A stretch of 64,000 bases of DNA from Marchantia polymorpha subsp. ruderalis (taxonomy: Eukaryota; Streptophyta; Marchantiopsida; Marchantiales; Marchantiaceae). Below the pieces are notes generated by a model that was not told where the DNA came from, did no database searches, and was given only the letters and a program-made list of their open reading frames with translations. The stretch is from assembly GCA_037833965.1 (NCBI GenBank), contig AP031353.1, forward strand, positions 29,266,501 through 29,330,500, written 5' to 3'. Every line of letters starts with the position of its first letter. Positions within the stretch are counted from its first letter, which is position 1. The translations under genes and the position numbers were made by a program. This document shows, piece by piece, positions 23,663 to 36,089 of this stretch.

Positions 23663-25084
23663 CTACATACAAGACAATTCTCTCCTGCCCGAGTGGGACG
23701 GACACCGAGGGATGGGGTTCGCAAGAGAAGTCATGTTCAATCTGAGATAATTTCGTTTGTACGCAGGAACGAGCTCGCCTGTGTTCGGATCGGAGGCGGC
23801 CCAGCTGAACAGAACCTCGTTCGAAGCGAAATCGTACAGCGCAGTGTGCATTCCGCCGGTCTCCTGCATGGACGCCATGTTCAGAAGCGCCAGGTCGTCG
23901 AGCTTGCCGTAGAATTGCTGCACCACCGACTGCATGCACCGATCGTCGGAAGGCTGCACGTATTTGTCGACAAAGACGACCCCGGGGAACGTCGTGTCGG
24001 CGGGGGGAGGCGCAGCCGACGTGATCAGGGTGAAGTTCGTGTCGTCATAGAGCTGGAGCGCGTCGGAGGAGTAGCCGAGCAGGACGAATTTGTTGTCCTG
24101 ACGGGAGCCGATGCCGACGAGGATCGGGCAGGTGCGGGACGTCGCGCCCAGGAGCTGCGTCGCCTCGTCCAACCCGTCAGCCAGCTGCAGGACGTCGCGC
24201 AGCGCGAAGTGCCACGGCATGCCCTTGCGGCTGGCGCTGGCGGAGGAATTCGCCCAGACCTTCTCGGAGATGCCCAGCCGGCCGGAGTAGCCAGTGACGC
24301 AGCCGATGAAGCCCGCCCAGGTGAAGAGCGCGAATGAGTTCCCGTCGGCCGGGTGGTAGAAGATGACCGCCGGGAAGTCGACGATCGGCGCCTCCATGTC
24401 CCAATCGAGGGCGCGCATCTGGAACAGCCCGCAGCTCTGCTCCTCCTCGCGGAGCTTGTCGGAGCGCCAGGTCGCAGGGCCCCAGGACCCGAGCATGGAG
24501 CACGAGGCCTGCAGAAGCTCGGGGATCATCTGCACACGGACGACGTCGTCGAACTCGACCTGCGCCCCTTGCGCCAGCCCGATCATCTCGTCGACGAAGC
24601 GCGCGGGGGTGTACAATAGCGTCAGGAGGTAGGTCGCGTCGAGCGCGGCGTTCAGCGCGAGGCGCGCGATGCGTCGCGCCAGCGCCTCAGGCAGCAGCGT
24701 CAGGTGCAGCGCGACGATCAGCTGATCCTCCAGGTGCGCGAACAAGCGCACGTACATGGTTTGGATCTCGGAGCGCAACAGCACCCCGTGCGCCCGCCCC
24801 AGCTCGAACGGCGAACCCTTGATATGCAGCAGCGCCATCCCATCGCCCGGCGCCCCGACCTCGAACCGCTCCCCGCTTCGATCCGTGGCCACCGAGCGCG
24901 CATTCTCGTCCAGCACCTCGCCCGTCCACCCTCCTCCAGGACACTCCTGCGAGCCATTCCCCGTCCCCGTCCCTATTTTCGTCCTCGTGGCCACCCTGGG
25001 AACCCTGGCGCTACCGTTCGCGCTCAGGGTCAGGCTCAGCGCCAGCCAGAAGAGCATCCATCCCGACCGCCTGCGATGCTCCAT
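23663..25084 (-). CDS. Secreted C45-like Ntn-hydrolase / acyltransferase (AAT superfamily)
   Basis: An intronless frame of 473 residues. Residues 9-20 are hydrophobic after a basic MEHRRR start, a signal-peptide-like N-terminus. The core resembles the acyl-CoA:6-aminopenicillanate acyltransferase / C45 family. HIKGSPFELGRAHG (87-100) matches the N-terminal G-x-x-x-E-x-G-x-x-H/Q-G region. ASCSMLGSWGPAT holds the probable autocatalytic nucleophile Cys195, and RALDWD (224-229) fits the family's R-N-x-D-W signature. In this family the chain is cut just before the Cys to free its N-terminus. The enzyme would hydrolyse or transfer an amide-linked acyl group. The substrate is unknown. Several N-x-S/T sites (such as NFT and NMTS) fit a secretory route. 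It is very GC-rich. The family call is from remembered motifs and is fairly sure, the function is not. Confidence 0.8.
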   Translation of the reverse strand: MEHRRRSGWMLFWLALSLTLSANGSARVPRVATRTKIGTGTGNGSQECPGGGWTGEVLDENARSVATDRSGERFEVGAPGDGMALLHIKGSPFELGRAHGVLLRSEIQTMYVRLFAHLEDQLIVALHLTLLPEALARRIARLALNAALDATYLLTLLYTPARFVDEMIGLAQGAQVEFDDVVRVQMIPELLQASCSMLGSWGPATWRSDKLREEEQSCGLFQMRALDWDMEAPIVDFPAVIFYHPADGNSFALFTWAGFIGCVTGYSGRLGISEKVWANSSASASRKGMPWHFALRDVLQLADGLDEATQLLGATSRTCPILVGIGSRQDNKFVLLGYSSDALQLYDDTNFTLITSAAPPPADTTFPGVVFVDKYVQPSDDRCMQSVVQQFYGKLDDLALLNMASMQETGGMHTALYDFASNEVLFSWAASDPNTGELVPAYKRNYLRLNMTSLANPIPRCPSHSGRRELSCM

Positions 25085-26383
25085 GGCTCATCTCGTGGCG
25101 ATGCGTTCCCTCGAGCGACCGGCCCCCACCTCGTCGCCCGCTCCGACCATCTCCGGCTCGCCCTATTCCTCGCCTCCGTGACTGAGCCAACCAAATCACC
25201 GCGCTTCGTACTCCTTCGAGCGCGCGCTCGTCCCTCTCGCCTCTGCTCTCTCTCTCTCAGCCTCCCGCGAAGCTCAAGGGACGCTGCAGTAGAACCTGTT
25301 CGAGCACATCGACGACGATACTGCTGCTTCACAGAAGATCGCCGCGATCCTCTGCTCTCTTCCGTAGGCAGCTCTGGCTCCGGTCGCTTGGAGTGCAGCC
25401 TCATCCTCGGACCCTTCCTTCATGGGCCCTTCCTTCATGATGAAACCTCGACGGCAGCAGCTTCGCTTTCGCGGCACTCCACCCAGCGCTCCCCGTCTCG
25501 GAGCAGTCCATCTTCTTACGTGGTCGATGCTGCACACGAGGCGTGCAAGACTCCGCAAGCCGCCCGCAGGGATCGAGATTCTCAGGAGCGAGGAGGAAGT
25601 CGTTCTGGGGCTGGCGTCCCGTGCAGCGAGTTGCGTTGCGTGGTCTCTGACTGCAAAACTTGCAGATTTTCTGAGCCGACACGTCGATCGTCGAAGCCGT
25701 GCGCTCGAGCTGCACGCGTTCCCATGCACGAACGTGTAAAAGATGGAGCTCGACGAGCCTTGCAAGTGAGCTGCGGCATGACACGCCTGGCACGCCAGCG
25801 CCGTCAGCCAAGCCTGCCTCATGCGGCTGGCCAGCACCGACTGGTCGAAGTCTGCTGGAGCCGAGGTATGAGTGAATCCTTTTGTTATGGAGTACTGAGA
25901 ATCTTACTGGGAGCATTAATGGCTCGTGGACATATCACAGGTCCTGATTTTTTAACCGGATTCTGACAGCATTCAGCTTTCGTAGTGTGTCGTGCAGGCC
26001 CAGTCAATTATCTTTCAGAGCCACAAAAATTGCAAATACAGGCTTGACCTGCACGGATGTGCTCGCTGCTATCGAGAAGAACTATACTGAGATTTCAATC
26101 AACACTCGAATGAGGGAATAAATTAATATTTTGGAAGATCAGACGTAGACGAATCTTCTGTTTGAGCTTCCCATATTGACAATAATGAGGTACGAAGGGC
26201 GTCACTGGAGAGTGACCTTTCGCGAGGGACTTGACGTCCTGCGGAGAAGAGAACAACTACAGCTACGGAAACGATGGTGGCGTAAATGATGCCACTGTCT
26301 TCTTCATCCCAGTTCTTAAATTTACATGAGAATTCAACGTGAAGGCTCTAATGTAGAGGCCACGTCGAGATCAAAGCACACGA
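25085..26383. other. 5' region of C45-like gene and 3' side of PANK2
   Basis: Positions 25,085 to about 25,950 are GC-rich and lie upstream of the minus-strand C45-like gene, probably its leader and promoter, with a CT-rich patch at about 25,235-25,262. Open frames here overlap each other on both strands and are Arg/Ser-rich without family resemblance. From about 25,950 the composition turns AT-rich toward the PANK2 stop codon, where its 3' untranslated region must lie. Confidence 0.45.
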
Positions 26384-29300
26384 TCATAAATATATCTCAG
26401 AGTCTTGCCCTGGTTCATAACGACAAATGCAATCGTAAATGTTACCCTGCACAAGTTGCTCGGCCAGCCTTTGGTTTTTTATCATCGCCAGCTGCATGTT
26501 CCAACGATGAACAAATGTTACAAAAGATCTATGGTGGATTACAGAAACGACTTAAGTTGGAGGAACAAACTTTGACAGTGCTCACAATCCGTTGCTTCAT
26601 ACCTTCAAAACGTCGCATTTAAACTTCGCGTTGTAGTTGGTGTGCACAGCCCGACCCATACCCTCCAAAACCACCTGCGTTTAGGTGCAAAACAAAAGTC
26701 AATCGAGATGATGCCAAAATTGAGGTTTCAAAGACTCGTAGTTAAAAGTGATGGACCCTCCTATGATCTCTGCTGCCATCAACATAATCGAAGATTTGAA
26801 AACGAGAGGGATTACCAGATCCGCGTCCTTGGCAAAGGCAGCAACTTCTGAACTGACTTGTCGAAAGTCAATGCATGGACTGCCACTTCCATTCGCTACT
26901 ACGTATAACGGTGGTACAGATCCATTTTGACATTGGTGTCTGTCGCCGTTATTACAAGATACAGCGTCAAACAGGAGTCCGCCCGATTCTGCAGCTCTTC
27001 GAAGAATGTCGCAATGCTGCGAAATTCATCGAGCACACGTATCATTCACAGTTCCTGAGGTACTTTGAACTATCTTATCGTGATTAAGCCATAGATATGC
27101 ATTCACCGATCGACAACATACCTTTGCAGCGGCTGCTATAACAGCAGGCAATTCGGTGGCAACGACATCATTTATAGCCGGCAAGGAGTTTGCAACAAGC
27201 ACAACCTGCATAGACGAAGAAAGAAAATTGCCTTCAGTCGCATGAAATGTGTATAGCCTACGTTCGAGCGCTTTAGACCAGAGCATCGACGGAGATGATT
27301 CGCAAAGTTGAACATCATGAAAAATCATCTTAAATTGTTTGAAATGGGAAATTGAAAAGAGCCCTCTAGTTTAGCCTATAAATAACGAATTTTGGATGAT
27401 ACGAACAAAATTTCGAACTGACGACATCGAAATATACCTCTGTTCCACGTCTCAAGAGTTCTCTCGCAAAAGTGAGAACCCCAAGCACGATGTCAGCACC
27501 AGAATTGTCAACAAAGAAAAGAGCTCTCCTGTGTGGTTTTGGTGGTGTGGTAGCACCTTCCTCACCAATCCATCTCTTTCTGAACAAATCAAAGTCATCT
27601 ACCTGTACAGATTGACAAGATGGAGAGGTCAAACTAGGAATCACTCAATACCGACAACTGTGTTACCCAACAAAATTCCAAATGGCATATTAATTGGATT
27701 GAACACCACTTTGATGGAAGAGGGAATGGAGAAGGTTGTACCCGCCAGGGTCGCTGCATCTTGTCTCGACTCATTCTATAGATCTCCATGATGGTACCAC
27801 TACGATATAATTCCACGCATGCCTTGGATCCCCAATCGAATATGTTGGCAGCTAAAACTCCTTCGATAAGTGCTAGTATCCTATCACTCTGCACATAAAG
27901 AAACCGAGTGTGTGAGTGAAGCTCTCCAAAGAATAGACTCCTCCAGCGAGAACTACAACGTGATTAAGATAACTAAGAAATGCTTTCACTTAAGGACTTC
28001 AGATTTTGCATGGCTTACAAGCACTTTTACTGCTTGAGCCCAGGGAAAGAAGAGAGTCAACGTCGCCAGTTATGTGATTTATCATTCAAATCTTGGTTCA
28101 GATAAAAGGTAATAGATAAAAACCTCAGCTCTATATACATCCAGATTAAATTTTAAAGCTTTTTAGGCTAAGAAGAAGTATGCATACCGGCGTCATCGTG
28201 TCTAGATCCGATAATAGATCAGGCAAAACGGCCAAAGATGCTTCGTTTTCTCTGCACTCCCAATCCAACATGTTCTTAGTTCTTTATTTCCCAATACTGT
28301 CATTCGTAAACAATCCCTTTCCTGAACTGTGCCAACAAAATATAATACTCGAAGTTCATGGAGTTTTTTTAAGGAGATAGCAATCACATCAAGTGAGCAG
28401 AAAAACAAGGACAAGGGTTGACGATCCACCTCTGTTTAATAGCTCGATAAGCATCTGTAAAGTGAAACTCTCGTAGACATTCTTCCCTCATTTCAAGCAG
28501 ATTTGCCAGACCTAATTTTCCGTAGGCAGCGGGCTCCTCCCTAAGTCTGGCCAAATGCAATGATACATAAGAAAGCAGACACTGGAAACCACCCGACGTG
28601 ATATGGAAATTGAATTATCTGTTGCAAGTAGCCACTTGAATAAAAGAGAGGAAAATCAAGGTTCATAGAGAGATAACACTTTGCGTCTAAACAACATTCT
28701 AAACCAAGTTGGTTGTAGTTAGGTATAACAATTTTAACTGCATTCCAATAAACTGACTATTTCTACACATACCTTAAGATGCTCCGACATCGATAACTTG
28801 AATGTTCAACGATAGCATGTTACCTACCTTGCCAAATGTGCGCGAAAAGCTTGGGCGAATGCATCTCCTCTTCTCTTTGCATCATTCGTTGCACCCTCAC
28901 TGGCAACAGCCTATTATTATTGAACTCAAAAGGGTTAGAATATTGAGTGAGAGGTGGTAGAGAACATCAAGTAGGCGAAAAACCAAGAAAGCCGTTCAAG
29001 TATAATTCGATAGTGACACACAAAGATAACAACCTGCGTTAAGAGTAGACCCATACATATGAACTTAGGTTGTAAAGTATATAAGGAAGCAATTTAGCAT
29101 GTGCAAGAGAGGCTTTAGAGTTCAAATATAAACGCAGGTCTACGTGAGAGGTAATTTCAGGAACAAATGTAGTATGGACCGTGTGGTTTTCACATGAGTC
29201 ACGAGAATAACAAGTAGCTTACTTTCTCAACCAGATCTGGCATATGGTTCGAGAGAATGTTGAACCAGTACCTGTGACAAAGTCAGTGACATTTCCAAGT

Positions 29301-32300
29301 CAGTGACATGATCAGAGATCTACATTGAAATCATTGCTAGCACTATTGAATACATATCATGTCTTCATTTGAGGACCATACAAATCATACTAAGATCATG
29401 TTCTTCGTTCCTCATATCAAGCCGTATGTCAAGCTTATGCATTATCTATTCCATTGTTTCAGAGACAAAAAAATATGCGAAACTTGACTTACTCTCTCTC
29501 AAGTGGGTCACTGAGGTCCACAGTATTTGGTTCATATCTGAAACAAGAGAAAAAAATTACATTTCGTTAAACTTCAACAATGGAGTTTAAAAACCTCCGC
29601 AAGGAGCTCAAGAATCTATATACACTGATCAAGCTGCACTTGATAAGTAGAACCGACTATTGCCAATAGATAAACACAACAAATGAGATGCAGCTTTTCA
29701 AAGTTCTGACCCTCTGGCACTATGAAGCTCCATTGAGGTGATCAATTTTCAAGTCACCCTCCTGTCTCTAATATGTATGTGTTACTCACTTGTCTGGATC
29801 AGCAAGGAGAGGGAAGGCTTCCAGCGATGGAACGAAGTGCAGCACTCCTACATTAAGAGCCGCACTCGAATCTGAGCGTAACGACAGAGCTCGTGAAAGT
29901 GGGCGTTCGAATCCACCAACCCCTGTAGTCGTAGGGACTGCTGTTGGTGTGGGTGCAGTGATTTCAATTCCTTTCCTTATGAATTTGTCCATCCAGGTAA
30001 TCTGCAATATGCATTATGGTTCCGTCCGTAAATTCGATACACGACTAAAGAGAAAGTTTCCTTCAATGTTGAAGACCTTTTATTACGGAGCTGTAACGAG
30101 AACAAATAGGCTTTTCTACTGTATGCTAGGAATCACAATGGAGAAAAGTTACACAGTAGTCAGGCATAGCTGACAAACTTCCACCTTCTCATTAAGGTCT
30201 CGGATGGGAGGACCATGTATCTCTCCTCCTGCATAAGGAGCACCCATTGGAAATCGCTCGACAAGTTGATGAGAGGTCAAAGTTGTGAGTCCATGTTTGT
30301 CATAGCTCAAGAATGCTCCAAGTGCACCTAAATATCCTTCGTGTCGTAAAAACATAGCTTGAGCTTCTCCTTTAGACCTGCGTATGAAACGAATGAGATG
30401 TTCCGTCATCTAAAAATCTCAAGAACCACATGGCTGGGATGCATACATCAATTACACTTCTGGGCGTGAAGCTGAGGATAATTATTAGCCTTTGCACTAT
30501 GTCTCCTAACGTTTTTCAGCGCAGCTAGAAGTAATTACAAGTAGCGATATACAAGCAAATATTATGCGTCATAAATAGTAACAAGCAGTTGCAATCACCT
30601 CCAATATGCCCAAGGATTTCTGGCTTTATTACGATACACAGCACAGCTCAGCTAGGACATGGGATCTACGCTCTTCAGAAAAGTATCAAAGCCAAGGGCC
30701 AATTTGTTACAAAATACCGGCCGGATTAGAGCATGGCCTATATGGTCTTCACACCATGACGGGATAATGCTGACAAGTACATTTGAAAAAGCTCCAATCT
30801 GACCATATAATAATATGTATATTACAATGTTTATATTATAATATGTTGTAATACTACATATTATCGATATATATATGTATATACATTATAATATGTAGTA
30901 AGGATACTACATCTGAAACCTTCAACCATAGTCGACATACGACAAGATCACATGAATATCATACCAGAAATTGATGGCGAAGGATATTGTGTCCATTGTG
31001 TAGGCATGACCGCGAATGAAAAATCCCCCAAAAAATATGCGCTTCAGCCCATACTGAAGAGCATTCAAGTATGCGATCTGTTGCAGAGGTATACACACGT
31101 GGGCGAGTTTAGAAAATAACCGACAGTCTAATTCTAGTCGACATAATTCTACTGCCCCACAAAATGATAGAGAGAGTACTGAAAACAGATTTCAACCGAT
31201 GCAAATTGAGGGCTGTGACCGTATTCTCCGAGACTTAAAAAAAAAGACATGGAAACATACAACAAATATATTTGCAATTTAAGGATTCCTTGCTGTTTTG
31301 AACAGCATTCTTAATAGATAAATCATAACCTGTCCAATGTTGTATGAGATCATCCGAAGAAGAGAAAGAGCAAGATCTTCTCGTCTGTATTCGGAGAGGT
31401 CCTTGTCCCCCGAGATCACCTTGCCGAAACTTGACGCGATGGTTGAGGCGGAGAGTCCAATCTGCACCATAAACTCTACATATCAGTGTCCTGAAACAGT
31501 CCGGACCGTACATCCTTTCTTTTTCTTGAGCTTCTGAAGGATTTGAAAAATTTAAACTTCATAGCATACAACAACCCAATGCTGACAAATCACTTACAGA
31601 TGAATTTCGCAGGGATTATTTTTTCTACTGCCAAGATCAGCAAATAAATGCTGATATGGCATAACAAATTACCTCTTTGATACGAAGCAACGGGACGATC
31701 ATTTACATATAACATCTACTCGAAACAACAAAGTGGATGGACAGCTTCAAATTGACTCTGTCACAGTCCTCAACGATTCTGGACACCTAGGTCTTCCAAG
31801 ACCATCAACTTTAAGTAATTCTACCTTGTTGTAATCAAGACCCCCATAGATGTCTCCAACGAGCATATCTACGGAGCTGTTGTCCCCTCCCTGGCTCAAC
31901 TCCAATATTTCATCAAATCTGAGATCAGAAATGTGAAAGAAAAAACGAAATCAGCTTACTTAGAGGAGGTTCCTGGAGAGTAAAGCAGGAAAGGCTTCAA
32001 GAACACTTGACTTACGTCTTGCACTTCATCAGAAGCCGGCCGAGCCCCCAGAAAGTACCACCACCCACATTCGTTCCGCTCACTCTTTGATAGACACCAT
32101 CTCCATCTACCTGCAGCACTTCATCCAGCCCATGCCGAATCCATCGACTATGAGATCACCAAGACTTGTAAAGTTTGAAATCCTTGAGCTGCTGTGGAGA
32201 AAACTATCGCAAATCTTCAAACATACGACCTATACAGTCGAAACGAATTGCACCAAGCCAGCAATACCTTGATCATACTAACGCCGGAACCGATATTGAC

Positions 32301-34191
32301 CAAAAGGTAAGGGAATAAATCATTTCGGTCCATCTGCACGAACTGCTTTTGTCCCTCCAAGTGCGTAAAAGCTTCATATCGTATAGCCTGTATATGCCAA
32401 ATTGTATGCTCATCATCTTGCCTCTTCCTGGGTATTTGTGGAAAGTGTTTAACTTTTGAAAGAATCAATGCCATCTCTTGGTCCGTAGGCACTGAAGCAA
32501 AAGGTCGTAAAATAAAAAGGACGGGCTATCTAATTACGGCCCAAAATCTCAGGAATGTTTTAACTGAAGCTCATGAGAAATAAACTGCGACAGCGGAGCT
32601 CAAGTACTCTAGTTCGATATATCAACTGTCAGTTGAATAATTGAGACCAAGAGAAGGATGATCGAGGAGGCTAACAGAGTCAACGCACAATCATCGTACT
32701 TAAAGGACATTTCGAAAATCTTACTCGCAACAAAAAATTCGCTCCAGAGACCAAGCAATCCATCTCATCCTCCTTGTCAAAGGTTACGCCTAGTCGTTCC
32801 TTGAAAACGTCTGCAAACTTGAAGGCTCCACCACCTGTGGCCTTGCAGAAAATCAAAGGGTAATCTACAGATGTCAATACGGCATTATGATAGAGCATTA
32901 CAATCGCTAGATCAAAAACTAAACGCCTCAAGTCCGAAAGTGCGGAAATTTTCCTTTGAGAGGAAGACAGGTTTGGAGAATTTTTTTCCTCGACAAATGT
33001 TATCAGGAGATCTTGTCTCCGTACTCTATCAACAATGTCGAAATAGTTGGAGAGAGAACGGGACGAAAACGAGAGACCAATCACACGAGAAAATGCAGGT
33101 CTGTACTCAATTGAAACAAAACATTCCAAAGCATCCACGAATCAATTGCTTAGTTGACTTCTCTGTGAACTAGCCCAAGTGGGAGTGGTAAACAAGTGAG
33201 TGGAAATTTCAGTTGCTATACTACCTTGACGGTGGCTTCTTCCGCAGATCCGTTACTAGCTGCCAATCCATCCAAGCCGCTCAAATCTGCAATCAGGATA
33301 ACCCGCAACAAAAGTTTGAGAAATGAACTGAGACTTATAATAAAAATAATTTCACCGACATCCAGAATAGTCTAGTAGACCTGAGGGAGAGAAATATCCC
33401 GCTCTGTGCATAATGAGGATGATTGTGAGCATGTACACTGCTTGAAAGGAATGCCTGCAATTTTCATTACAAGTCCATCGCTTGATAGCAGTGAATGAAA
33501 AAACTGAATGATACATGCTGTGAGCTTTTCAAGGACGTAGAGAGATGTACGAGAAAGCGTGCGACGAAAGGCAAGCACAACGACCTCCGGAGTTGCTGTG
33601 AAGCCTCGTACCCAAGGAGGGATTGGAGCAGTGCAGTTTTTTCGACTGGATGAAGGCCAAACAGTCATTGAGCTTTGAAGTTTCGAACTTCACGAAGTGC
33701 AGTCGGCCACCAAGAATTGGATGCCTCCGCCACCCTTCATAGTACGCCTCCTTCTGTCGATCTTGTCCGCCTCCGCCCTTCCGAGGAGGCGACCCGCAAG
33801 AGACAGCAGGTTCCGTTTGCCGAGAAAAGTAGACGAGCTTCACTAGTGACCCTGCAAAACATCTCCAACCACGTCAAGCGCTCGGCACCAATCCCGACTA
33901 CAGCTGACCGAGTCGACCGAGCAGCCGGCCGAGAGCAATCGAGATTGCACGAGGCCGAATCGAGAATCCGTCGACCAAATTGACAGGAAAGCAAAGAAGA
34001 GGAAGAAAACACCCACCACCAATATCAATTGCGAAATGGCTGAGTTCATCACTCTGGTTCGGCAGAACAATTGCGGGATTTTTGTCCTCGGTGGAGCCTT
34101 GTATCGTCGCCCCGCTCAAATCGAGCTGGGGTCTGGACGGCGACCTGTGAATTGAGGTTGCCGCTTTGGAAGCAGCCTCGTCCCCTGCCAT
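26384..34191 (-). CDS. PANK2: Pantothenate kinase 2 fused to phosphopantetheine phosphatase (DUF89)
   Basis: Twenty-two coding exons give 904 residues (Arabidopsis PANK2, as I recall, about 901). Minus-strand exons, high to low: 34191-34017, 33851-33585, 33286-33225, 32841-32725, 32387-32268, 32110-32016, 31918-31825, 31461-31330, 31077-30965, 30377-30185, 30001-29790, 29537-29493, 29271-29223, 28910-28828, 28546-28430, 28251-28188, 27888-27742, 27602-27438, 27205-27122, 27016-26816, 26674-26603, 26491-26384. All junctions are GT-AG and in phase. The kinase half (about 50-400) shows FAIDIGG (56-59), ATGGGAFKF (169-177), KEDEMD (E194), VNIGSGVS and [15 protein letters not shown] (R256). It phosphorylates pantothenate, the first step of CoA synthesis. 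The C-terminal DUF89 half shows FVDNSGAD (D727, N728, D732), metal-binding in the phosphatase family, and VVLEGMGRA. The phosphatase acts on 4'-phosphopantetheine-type metabolites. Protein is expected to be cytosolic. Confidence 0.97.
30852..30900. repeat. Inverted repeat in AT-rich PANK2 intron 9
   Basis: TACTACATATTAT (30,852-30,864) is repeated as its exact reverse complement at 30,888-30,900 around a 23-base AT-rich loop. It lies within the 587-base intron between exons 9 and 10 of PANK2. It may be a decayed MITE or chance in AT-rich DNA. Confidence 0.7.
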
Positions 34192-34467
34192 GGCAGATCC
34201 TCGTCCTCCTCTTCCTCCGCTCAAAAGCAATAGGTCTGGCTACCGATCCCCCGATCACTTGTCGATCAATCCTCGCAGCTCAATTCCGATCGTCCGGAAA
34301 GCCAACCGACAAATCCTCCAGCCAGACGCTTTAATTTTCACAGCCCCCCGTACACTCTGTCTTCGTTTCCGGGGGTCCTTTTCCGAACAAACCGACCAAT
34401 CAACAAAAATCGAGAAAAAAAATTGCTCTTCCTCTTGCACGGTTCTCTCCCGAATCACTGGAAATCC

Positions 34468-34504
<37 letters not shown>

Positions 34505-36089
34505 CACACACACTCACTCTCACACAAACTCTCACTCTCTCTCTCTCTCTCGTGAGCGAGCGAGCGCTCACATCATAGAATCCTGGAAAAGGCGAGGAGA
34601 ACTTTTGGGCTCATGGATCGCGGTCAACGCAGAATCCCCAGGGCGTCCGTCACGAGAAAGGCACGAGCAGAGAGAGCTTTTGGTTCTGGGTAATGAGACA
34701 GACGCAGAGCAGCAGCGGCAGCTCGTCGTCGTCGTCGCGGGACAAGCGAGCCACTGAAGCCAACGAGCGAAGCCAGAGGAAGGAAGAGACGGGAAGCGGA
34801 GGGAAGGTTGGACCCGGCACCTGACGAACTGCGGTCCGCCCTTTCTACCGTGGTACACGGTCCACTGGAATTCATAGTAGGGCGACTCCTGCCCGGCCCG
34901 GCTTCGGATCTGCAACCCGCCGGCGGGACTCTTCGTGGGCCCACCATCGCCCTCTTCCTTGCCTGCCACGAGTGCTGGTGCCAATGCTTCTCAAGCCTTT
35001 CTCCCCACACAAAACTCGCTTGCTTTTGATTCCTCGAACCTCTTCTTCCATGTCAGACGGAATCGGTCCTTCCGAGCTGCTCTCTCCTCTCCCCTCCCCT
35101 CCTCCCCTTCCTTGAGCCGTACGGCGCAGAGTTCATGCAGATCAAATCTTGAAAATCTTTCTGCTCGTTCAGTTCAGCTCAGCTCAGTTGAGTTCAGTAG
35201 TGTACAGGGTAATGTTGTGATGTGCAGCAGCTCGGATGTGAGGTCTTCAAGCCTCTCTGTGCGTCTGCTTCGAGAGTGTTGCTAGCCTACCTGCCTGCCT
35301 GATTGCCCACAGTGGGCTTCCATTTCCTTTGGGCCGTGGGTATTTCTTTAATAAAGAATGGACAGACTTTCTCATGACAATCCACTTTCTTCACATGCGC
35401 GTTTGGGAGTGTAATTATCTGCTCCTGATGTGAGCAACTGCGGTATCTGGGTTGTGTGCTCTTCGGGAACCATGCAACTGAGCAAAGAGGATGGGTATGG
35501 ATCATACCGTATGATCCATCGTGCTTTAACCCATGAGTGAAATCAAACTGATAATATAGTCTGTATTTTATTACATATTATTAATCATGGTTGATTGTTA
35601 TGATTATTAGGTGTAGAATATAGGGGCTAATAATATCATCATTGGCTCGGAGCACGGCTTAGCATGGCTTAGCGTTATTAGTTTCACGCCATGTTCCCCT
35701 TCTCACCTACATGGGCTTTACTATTATAGTGAGATTTATTATGTTCTACTAAACATGACATATATGCTCACAATTACATCAAATGGGTTTTAGGAGCATC
35801 ATCTAACTACGGATTGCTGTAGTGAACGATCTCAAGATAAGAACGGATTTAGTGTTATGCAGGGGTTGAAACCGTTAGTTCTCTGGAAGCAGATTCTGCT
35901 GCTTGCCTGGGTGATAAATCCAGTTTTGCTGGTCCACTTGGAAACGATTTCACTGGTGGTCGAGATGACCAAACGAGTGGAATGTCCGCAAACCAAAATG
36001 GGTGGTTATGTATTATCAGAAAAACTGAGGGGAATTAATTGCTGCATCCTAATGATTGAGGTTGGTTGTCAGTCCTTGACAGTCCGTGC
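34192..36089. other. PANK2 upstream region and intergenic DNA
   Basis: From 34,192 to about 35,290 it is GC- and CT-rich, fitting the PANK2 leader and promoter (an intron in the leader is possible). A short imperfect repeat of CAGCTCAG / TTCAG motifs lies at about 35,169-35,197. Beyond 35,290 it is AT-richer and no gene is recognisable. Confidence 0.45.
34468..34552. repeat. CT/GA microsatellite in PANK2 leader or promoter
   Basis: A run of about 17 CT units (34,468-34,501) is followed by CA/CT-rich sequence and a second CT run (about 34,532-34,551). On the coding strand of PANK2 this is a GA tract 280-360 bases upstream of the start codon. GA/CT tracts are common in plant 5' leaders and can act as GAGA-type promoter elements. 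Confidence 0.85.

Noticed and set aside
23591-25966. Plus-strand frames of 248 and 420 codons over and beyond the C45-like gene
   Set aside because: Antisense to a recognised coding region and Arg/Ser/Pro-rich, with no domain.
29890-29925. tRNA T-arm-like GTTCGAATCC
   Set aside because: It lies inside PANK2 exon 11 and no cloverleaf can be drawn around it.
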